Positions 57,731 to 64,000 of a stretch of DNA of 64,000 nt are shown here, one piece after another. Position numbers and translations under genes: made by a program. Origin of the DNA: Gentiana macrophylla (lineage: Eukaryota; Streptophyta; Magnoliopsida; Gentianales; Gentianaceae); assembly GCA_026214975.1 (NCBI GenBank), contig CM047805.1, positions 111,037,845 through 111,101,844 of the forward strand. The letters run 5' to 3'. How positions within the stretch are numbered: the first letter of the stretch is position 1; the number at the start of each line of letters is the position of its first letter. Below the pieces are notes generated by a model, which was given only the letters and a program-made list of their open reading frames with translations, was not told where the DNA came from and searched no databases.

Positions 57731-58119
57731 TAAAGCCAATCACCCATATGTCTAAGCCCATGCAAGTGAACATGTTTCTCATGCTTAGCTTGAGACAATG
57801 CCTTGGTTAACGGATCAGCTATGTTATCATCCGTGTGAACTTTCTCTATCTTTACATCTCCTCTATCTACCATCTCTCTAATCAAGTGATAGCGCCGTGG
57901 CACATGTTTGGACTTTTGATGAGACCTTGGTTCCTTTGACTGAGAAATCGCTCCATTATTATCACAGTACAGAGGCACTAGACCTTCAATGGAGGGAACC
58001 ACACCAAGTTCGAGAATGAACTTCTTCATCCAAATCGCTTCATTTGCCGCCTCCGAGGTCGCTATGTATTCGGCTTCCGTTGTAGAGTCTGCGGTAGTCT
58101 CTGCTTGGAACTCTTCCAC
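57731..58119 (-). pseudogene. right Copia RNase H
   Basis: A 129-codon open frame with ADSTTEAEYIATSEAANEAI (catalytic Asp and Glu region), then YCDNNGAISQSKEP (third Asp) and HTDDNIADPLTKAL near the C-terminus. These are the Copia RNase H motifs that degrade the RNA strand of the RNA-DNA hybrid. The usual HERTKHI is HQKSKHV here. The frame is separated from RT by stops and a gap of about 180 bp. Confidence 0.85.
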
Positions 58120-58297
58120 TCATTGCTCCGCCATTAAGCGTGAAAACAAATCAGATTGCGACTTAAAGTCGTCCTTGTCGATTTGAGGCGGCATCCGTGT
58201 AACCTCGTAATACTAAATCATCGTTCGAAAACCAGGAACATATCCCTAGTACGTCTCATGTACTTAAGGATATTCTTGGCAAACAATCCGGTGACCC

Positions 58298-58980
58298 TCA
58301 CTGGATTGGACCGGTACTGCTAGTCATACTAAGAGAAGTGCGAGGCGTCGGTCTTGTGCATAACATGGCATACATGATAGACCCGATTGCCGAAGCATAA
58401 GGGACTTTACTCATTTGTGCCCTTTCCTCCTCTGTCTTAGGACTCATTCCCTTTGACAGGTAGACCCCATGTGACATGGGCAGCAATCCTTTCTTGGACT
58501 GCTCCATGCTGAATCTCTTCAGCATCTTGTCTATGTAGGTGGATTGCGACAGACCAAGCAACCTTTTAGATCTATCTCTATAGATCTTTATTCCTAGAAT
58601 ATAGGCTGCATCACCCAAGTCCTTCATTGAGAAGTTCTTGGATAACCATGCTTTGACTGATTGTAACATAGGCACATCATTCCCTATGAGCAATATGTCA
58701 TCTACATAAAGCACTAAGAACACAATGGCACTCCCACTAACCTTCTTGTAAACACATGGCTCATCTTCGTTCTTGATGAAATCAAACTATTTGATTATCT
58801 CATCAAAGCGAAGATTCCAACTCCGAGAAGCTTGCTTTAGTCCATAAATGGATCTTTGCAGTTTACACACCATCCTGGCGTCATTGGTTGTGAAACCCTC
58901 AGCCGTGTCATATACACTTCCTCGCAGACGAGGTTCCCGTTAAGGAAAATTTGTTTTCACATCCATCGGTGATTTCGTAA
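58298..58980 (-). pseudogene. right Copia reverse transcriptase, C-terminal half
   Basis: The open frame from 58723 starts at the catalytic strand MFLVLYVDDILLIGND (YVDD at 58708-58697) and continues with MKDLGDAAYILGIKI and LSQSTYIDKMLKRF, then PYASAIGSIMYAM. These are late RT and connection motifs of Copia pol. Between 58980 and 58724 the frame is broken several times, although pieces of the fingers/palm region can be followed. The DNA polymerase is therefore inactive. Confidence 0.85.
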
Positions 58981-59892
58981 TCATGGTATCTTTGCAATAG
59001 CGAGCAAAATTCTAATGGATTTTAACATGGCAGCAAAGTAAAAGGTTTCGTCATAGTCAACTCCTTGTCTTTGCTTATAACCTTTTGCCACTAACCTAGC
59101 TTTGTAGGTAGTCACGTTACCGTCCATGTCGGTCTTTCTCTTAAAGACCCATTTACACCCTATGGGAACTATTCCCTCAGGTGGATCAACTAAGTTCCAA
59201 ACTTGATTGTCTTTCATGGATTCCATTTCAGAATTCATGGCTTCCAGCCATTTCTCTTTGTCATGCCTTAATAGCACTTCCTCATAAGTTCTAGGGTCCT
59301 CATCTTCCATGAGATACACGCCAGTGTACCTTTCGGGTTCACGGCGTTCCCTGGTGGATCTTCGAGGTGCTAGTGTGTCCACGGTAGAGGATGGTGTCAC
59401 ATCTGTATGTGGCAAGTCCTCTACTTCCATCAACTGACTTTTATCCGTAAGTGGTTCTCGAATTTCTTCAAGATCAATTTTACTCCCACTGACCCAATCC
59501 AGGATAAACTCTTTCTCCAGAAAGTAGCCAGTCCTGGCAACAAACACCTTTTGTTCCTCAGGATGGTAAAATTGGTACCCTTTGGTTTCCCTAGGATATC
59601 CCACAAATAGACATTTGTCAGACCTGGGCTCTAATTTGTCAGGCATCATCTGCTTCACGTAAGTCGGACAACCCCAAGGTTTTAGATGACCTAGGCTCGG
59701 TTTTCTCTTAGTCCATACCTCGTATGTCGTAGAGTCAACCGTCTTTGATGGAACTTGGTTCAGTGTATAGGATGCGGTTTCTAGAGCATACCCCCAAAAC
59801 GATTTTGGGAGAACTGCATAGCTTATCATGGATCGCACCATGTCTAACAAGGTGCGGTTCCTCCTCTCAGACACACCATTCATTTGTGGCAT
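58981..59892 (-). pseudogene. right Copia integrase C-terminus and RT N-terminus
   Basis: A 303-codon open frame, the longest in the window. It begins in the integrase with MNGVSERRNRTLLDMVRSM, which holds the Glu of the catalytic D,D,E triad, and continues through HLKPWGCPTYV and DKCLFVGYPRETKGYQFY. After a Ser/Thr/Pro-rich spacer comes the RT start, WLEAMNSEMESMKDNQVW, WVFKRKTDMDGN and YKARLVAKGYKQRQGVDYDE, then TFYFAAM where TFSPVAM is usual. Frameshifts isolate it from both neighbours. Confidence 0.87.
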
Positions 59893-60485
59893 CCCGGGAG
59901 GGGTCCATTCAGGTAGAATCCCACTTCTTCAAATAATCTTGAAACTCTCCATCTAGGTATTCTCCACCTCGATCGGATCGAAGTGTTTTGATTTCTTTAC
60001 CTAGTTGTTTCTCCACTTCACTTCTGAATTCCTTGAACTTTTCAAAGGCTTTAGACTTATATTAAGTATATATAACCATAGCGAGAATGGTCATCAGTGA
60101 AGGTGATAAAATAAGAGTATCCTCCTTTGGATTGAATTGACATTGGGCCACACACATCAGTATGTATGAGCTCAAGCAATTCATTGGATCTTATCCCTTT
60201 GCCACTAAAAGGTGACTTTGTCATCTTGCCAAGTAAACAAGCCTCGCATGTTTCAAACGATTCGTAATCGAATTGATCCAACATTCCATCTTTATGGAGT
60301 TTGGAAATGCGATTCTTATTTATATGGCCAAGTCTACAATGCCATAAGTAGGATTCATTCAAGTCATTTGTTTTGGCTTTCTTGTTATTTATATTAAGTA
60401 CATCAACATTCATATCTAATATGTAGAGACCATTGCTAAGTATGCCAGTACCATAAAAGATTCCATCACGTGAAAAGAACAACAT
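59893..60485 (-). pseudogene. right Copia GAG-pre-integrase and integrase core
   Basis: The open frame 60485-60057 holds LWHCRLGHINKNRISKLHKD with CEACLLGKMTK, the HHCC zinc-binding module, followed by LELIHTDVCGPM (first catalytic Asp) and FITFTDDHSRYGY (second Asp). Below 60057 the chain continues in other frames with TLRSDRGGEYL, leading to the catalytic Glu at 59892. At least two frame breaks occur. The enzyme would insert the DNA copy into the genome. Confidence 0.85.
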
Positions 60486-60770
60486 TTATTCTCAAACGTA
60501 AAAGAAAATCCATCAACATCTAATGCAGAAATAGAAATAATGCTCTTCGTAAGAGCCGGTACAAAATAACAGTTATTGAGTTCTAGTACTAGCCCATTGG
60601 GCAATGAAAGAAAATAAACTCCTACGGCCAGCGCAGCAACACTTGCTCTATTTCCAACGCGTAGGTCCACCTCTCCTTTCCTCAGATCTCTAGTTCTTCT
60701 TAGTCCTCGCATATTCGTACACAAATGAGAACCACAACCGAGTATCTAATACCCCGGTGGTTAGACTTAG
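60416..60770 (-). pseudogene. right Copia protease
   Basis: The frame 60724-60416 encodes GCGSHLC-type sequence followed by GNRASVAALAVG and the hydrophobic core of a Copia aspartic protease. The catalytic DTG should lie just upstream of GCGSH. A one-base insertion at about 60740 falls within that triplet, so Asp-Thr and Gly are in different frames. The frame is shared with gag upstream but stops intervene. Confidence 0.65.
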
Positions 60771-60787
60771 AAGAAGTAATGTTGATC

Positions 60788-61606
60788 TCAATCATAAATA
60801 TACGAAGTCGAAGCATCAGAATGCTTCTTCTTGGTGCTCAAGAAGCCTTTGCAGTTTCTCCTCCAATGTCCGGTCTCACCGCAATGGAAGCAAGCATCCT
60901 TGGATTTGTCTTTTGTTATCTTAGGCGTTGGCTTAGGTGATGCCTTCGCCTTCTTGGACTTCTTTTGGGCTTTTGCTTTGCCCTTGCTTGAAGTGACCAG
61001 CAACACTTGCTTTCCCTTCCCCACAGTGCCCTCAGCAGTTTTCAACAAGTTCAATAACTCCGCTAGGGAGCAATCTATCTTCTTCATGTGATAGTTCATC
61101 ACAAACTGCGAGAATGAATCAGGTAGAGATTGCAGAATCAAGTCAATACTCAACTCTCGTTCCAACTTGTGGCCCAGCTTCCCAAGCCTCTCTACGTACC
61201 CGATCATTTTAAGCACGTGTGACCCCACAGCAGTCCCAGATGCCATCTCACAACCAAACAGGGCCTTCGAGACCTCATACCTCTCAGTGCGAGACTGAGA
61301 AGCATAGAGTTCCTTCAGATGGACCATGATTGAGTAGGCGTCAATAGACTCATGCTGTTTCTATAGTTCAGGTGTCATAGAAGCAAGCATGATACATGTA
61401 GCATCAAGATCGATCTTGTCGAGAATAGTGCTTGTTATACTTCTCGACAAAGATCTGCGGCCGAACCTCGGGCTGGGCTTTTCCGGTGTGGCCTCGCCCA
61501 AGACATAGCCAATCTTCTCGTGCCTCAAAACGATTTTGAGGTTTCTTTCCCAATCGAGAAAATTAGTTTCGTCAAGCTTGTTTTCGATGATAAAACGAAG
61601 GTTCAA
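60788..61606 (-). pseudogene. right Copia gag
   Basis: Two pieces in one frame (61606-61361 and 61327-60788) are split by a TAG. The first has NKLDETNFLDWERNLKIVLR, the N-terminal signature of plant Copia gag (UBN2 family). The second has HLKELYASQSRTERYEV, LPDSFSQFVMNYHMKK and a CFHCGETGHWRRNC zinc knuckle (CX2CX4HX4C) near the C-terminus. Gag would form virus-like particles and bind the RNA. Apart from the stop it is well preserved, which makes it the best-kept gene of the element. Confidence 0.87.
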
Positions 61607-63412
61607 TTTGTTTGATATTTTCTACAACAATAAATAAAGATAGAATAAGTAAAAGCTCATGTATAAAAAACCCTAAATTTGCACTTAAAACTTTATAAGG
61701 TTTTTACTCCCACTAGCCAACTACTCCCAATTGACTTTCAAGAAAATAATTTCTTTAGTGGGCAAGATCCCATCGAACTACCTCGACCCCCAACTTTGGC
61801 TGATGGGCCGAAAATAATTAAACAGGTGGACAACGATTTGTCGATCATATCTAATACGACTCTTGTTGTTTGACCAGTCAACTCTTTGACAATATTTCAT
61901 CTTATGAAAATAGTCAAACCCTTGCCTCTAAAATCCAAACGACCCCACGTTGGCTGGTGGTCGAGAGAATTCTTAGTCGAGTCATAACCCCAATATTCAT
62001 GAGATCTCTTTCGATCATATCTCGATAACGACGATATACCCGTGGTAGGTCAACCCCCGCTTTGGCTGGTGAGTTGGGTCCGAACAAGGGCTCTTCACCG
62101 TCGTTATAATATGGGAGGCAATTCCGACTTGATTTTTGATGTGGGAATAGTTTTTAAATTAATTCACTTAATTAATTTTAGTTTAATTATGGTATCATCT
62201 ACTATGTGCATATTACTAGTATATCATATAAAGTAAAACATACACAACATTCCGTGCACAAAATAAACGGTATGATCATGGACTTTTTTTAGGTGCGGTT
62301 TCGAATACAAACTGACGAAACCGCGGGTCACAAACTAAGGGTATCTGCAACCGTCAATAGGATCTTTATTGCTGTACGCCAATGGGTTCTTTATCTCTCC
62401 TTGGTCTTCAACTTCTTGCTCCATTCTTGTTACATAATAAATAATTACACCCCGCCACACAGGGGAGCTAAGGAATGAGATAAATGCAAAAAAGTAAACT
62501 AGGTCACGTTCTTCATGCTTGGCATAGGACAATTTTTCAAAAACCAACATAAAGAAAACATTCTCATCTATCCTATTGGTCGAGTCCATGATCAATCGGG
62601 GTCCATATAATCACATTATATCTACATCTAATCCATACAATTTTATCTGATGAAAAAAGATTAAATTCTAATTTTAACTACTCATGCGTCTTTATTTTAT
62701 CACATCAAATAATTAAATAACATTTAATTAATTATATGACATCATCGAAATTTAAAATTAACATTTAATTTTTAATCGAATTTAATTTCAATTAAATTTG
62801 AACTTTTCAAAATAAATTAAAATTATAAAGTCTCCTATTTGTTTCCTTTCCAAAACCAAAATTGGCTTAGCCTGGCCACTTTCCAAAATCAAAATTTTGG
62901 AAGTGGCCTAGGCCTAGGCCTTTTACAAATCAAATATTTGAAAAGGGCCTAAGCCTATTCCAAATCAAATATTTGGAAAGGCCAGGTTTAGGCCTGACCA
63001 CTTTCCAAAATCAATATTTTTGAAGTGGCCTAGGCCCAGGCCTTTTACAAATCAAATATTTGAAAAGGATCTAGGCCTATTCCAAATCAAAATTTGGAAA
63101 GGCCAACATGCCATATGGTTTCCCAATTGCCCAAACTATTTGAACCATTGGTTGGTCATATGACATAACTAAACAAACGAGATATCTATGCACAATAAAT
63201 ATCACAAAAGCTAAAAAAAAGGTCGATCTCCCCATTGGAAAGAAGGACGACGGACGGACGGCGACAATAGGGCCACCACCGCCCGCCGCCGCTTGATCGG
63301 CGAGCCCCATAAACACTTTTTTTGTGTTTCAACGTCTCGTGATTTAAATCTTGCATCTATTGATTAAATACTACGCATTTAAATTATGCTTATTGCTTAA
63401 GCTCGAAGTCAG
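61607..63412 (-). other. right Copia untranslated leader
   Basis: 1.8 kb between primer site and gag. It contains the palindromic CCAAATATTTGATTTGG cluster (62855-63110) and a GC-rich patch (63240-63300), in the same order as the left Copia leader. No protein recognised. Confidence 0.6.
62855..63110 (-). repeat. palindromic leader repeats, right Copia
   Basis: Several copies of TCCAAATCAAATATTTGGA and TTTCCAAAATCAAAATTTTG in plus orientation, alternating with GGCCTAGGCC stretches. Counterpart of 27205-27470. Confidence 0.8.
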
Positions 63413-63425
63413 TCTCTGATACCAC
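63413..63425 (-). other. primer binding site (tRNA-iMet), right Copia
   Basis: GTGGTATCAGAGA on the minus strand, directly after the LTR end TTTCCTAACA. Confidence 0.9.
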
Positions 63426-64000
63426 TGTTAGGAAATCACTAGTTTAACGCAGCGGAATTTAAAATTTAATTTCCTTTTTCTAGATCGTTCTTCGTTTAAT
63501 GCAATAAACACGTTAAGTAGTTTGACGGTTATACCTTGATGATCTACTAGATCGTCGCTTTGACCGTCAACGGAGAGTAGTTCAGTGCGCAAGCCGTCCA
63601 CGCGTCCGGCCTCTATCGCTAATCCACACGAACCGCTTGCCGGAATCCTCCTTGGATTTCTATCGGAAAAACTCCGGTTGCTAAACCGGCCCTTTTCTTC
63701 CCTCACAAACTCACTATGGACTGCTCTCAATTTTACACAAGAACTATGAACTCTTGCAATTGTGATGTACAAAAGAGTTTGACACCCACTTCCTTTATAT
63801 AAAGGAAGTGGCGCCCCAAAGTTGTGTGGAGGAGAAGAAAACCTTTTCCCAAAAAAATAAGGAAAATCAACTAGATTGATTTATCTCTTTAATTATAATT
63901 TGCCAATATCATATATTGATTATAATTATCTTATTACCATAAATCTATTTTTTTTTCAAAATCAATTAATATCTTATATTAATATTATGGCAATCTTATT
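63426..64000 (-). mobile_element. right Copia, 5' LTR (partial)
   Basis: The first 575 bp in plus coordinates are nearly identical to 55920-56494, with a few substitutions. The rest lies outside the window. Confidence 0.9.

Larger units (their letters stand above)
55920..64000 (-). mobile_element. Copia element (right copy), 5' LTR cut by window end
   Basis: Minus-strand Ty1/Copia element. The 3' LTR is 55920-57715, the internal region 57716-63425, and the 5' LTR starts at 63426 and runs off the window. The primer site is TGGTATCAGAGA (tRNA-iMet) and the polypurine tract CAAGTGGGAGAT. Gene order on the minus strand is gag, protease, integrase, RT, RNase H, which defines Copia. Each domain can be recognised, but stops and frameshifts occur in all. 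The left-hand duplication would be AATAA (55915-55919), with its partner outside. Same family as the element at 24836. Confidence 0.9.

Overview
The window looks like repeat-rich intergenic DNA from a flowering plant, probably a eudicot. I see no intact cellular gene in it. The evidence for a plant is the mix of Ty1/Copia elements primed by initiator tRNA-Met, Athila-like and Tat-like Ty3/Gypsy elements, a plant-type LINE with a terminal RNase H, a Helitron end with an RPA-like gene, a CACTA-type MITE, and fragments of plant B3, metal-ATPase and SET-type genes. The species cannot be named from the sequence.

Layout. 1-6912: decayed Copia internal region ending in a + strand LTR (5136-6912). 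6980-8410: SINE-like DNA and a hAT-like TIR element carrying a minisatellite and a long (TA)n run. 8411-21601: a complete minus-strand Athila-like element (LTRs 8411-10046 and 19937-21601, 5-bp duplication GTGCA). It has no pol, and its only long reading frame is cut by a second complete element without pol on the + strand (12041-18079, duplication TCATC). Both use the same primer site, TGGCGCCGTTGCCGGGGA. 21607-24835: a GTGTTACTG repeat array and scraps of host genes (post-SET-like, P1B-ATPase-like) beside a poly(A).

24836-40855: a + strand Copia element bounded by the duplication GTGAA. Its internal region holds an antisense solo LTR (31882-33578, duplication GTGCG). Its 3' LTR is split by a 5.1-kb chimera made of Tat-like gag-protease-RT, a coiled-coil extra ORF with a retained intron, an inverted piece of the same gag, and a LINE 3' end with poly(A). 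40861-45715: more GTGTTACTG repeat, interrupted by an Athila-like LTR with PBS fused to a small gag-only LTR element (TR-GAG type) whose upstream LTR carries a CACTA MITE.

46025-55047: a Helitron 3' terminus in minus orientation and, behind it, a multi-exon RPA70-like pseudogene. One exon is split by a 2.2-kb Gypsy solo LTR. One intron holds a 3.36-kb TIR transposon that has captured a two-domain B3 (REM-like) gene fragment. 55277-55720 is a small repeat-flanked minisatellite. 55920 to the end: a minus-strand Copia of the same family as the one at 24836, with recognisable gag, protease, integrase, RT and RNase H remnants. Its upstream LTR runs off the window.

Insertion order can be read from the nesting. 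The most unusual signals are the chimeric retro-insert, the B3-carrying TIR element, an array of hairpins with changing but still paired stems in the inner Athila-like element, and the long non-pol reading frame of the outer one. All family names are read by eye. No database search or alignment was run.
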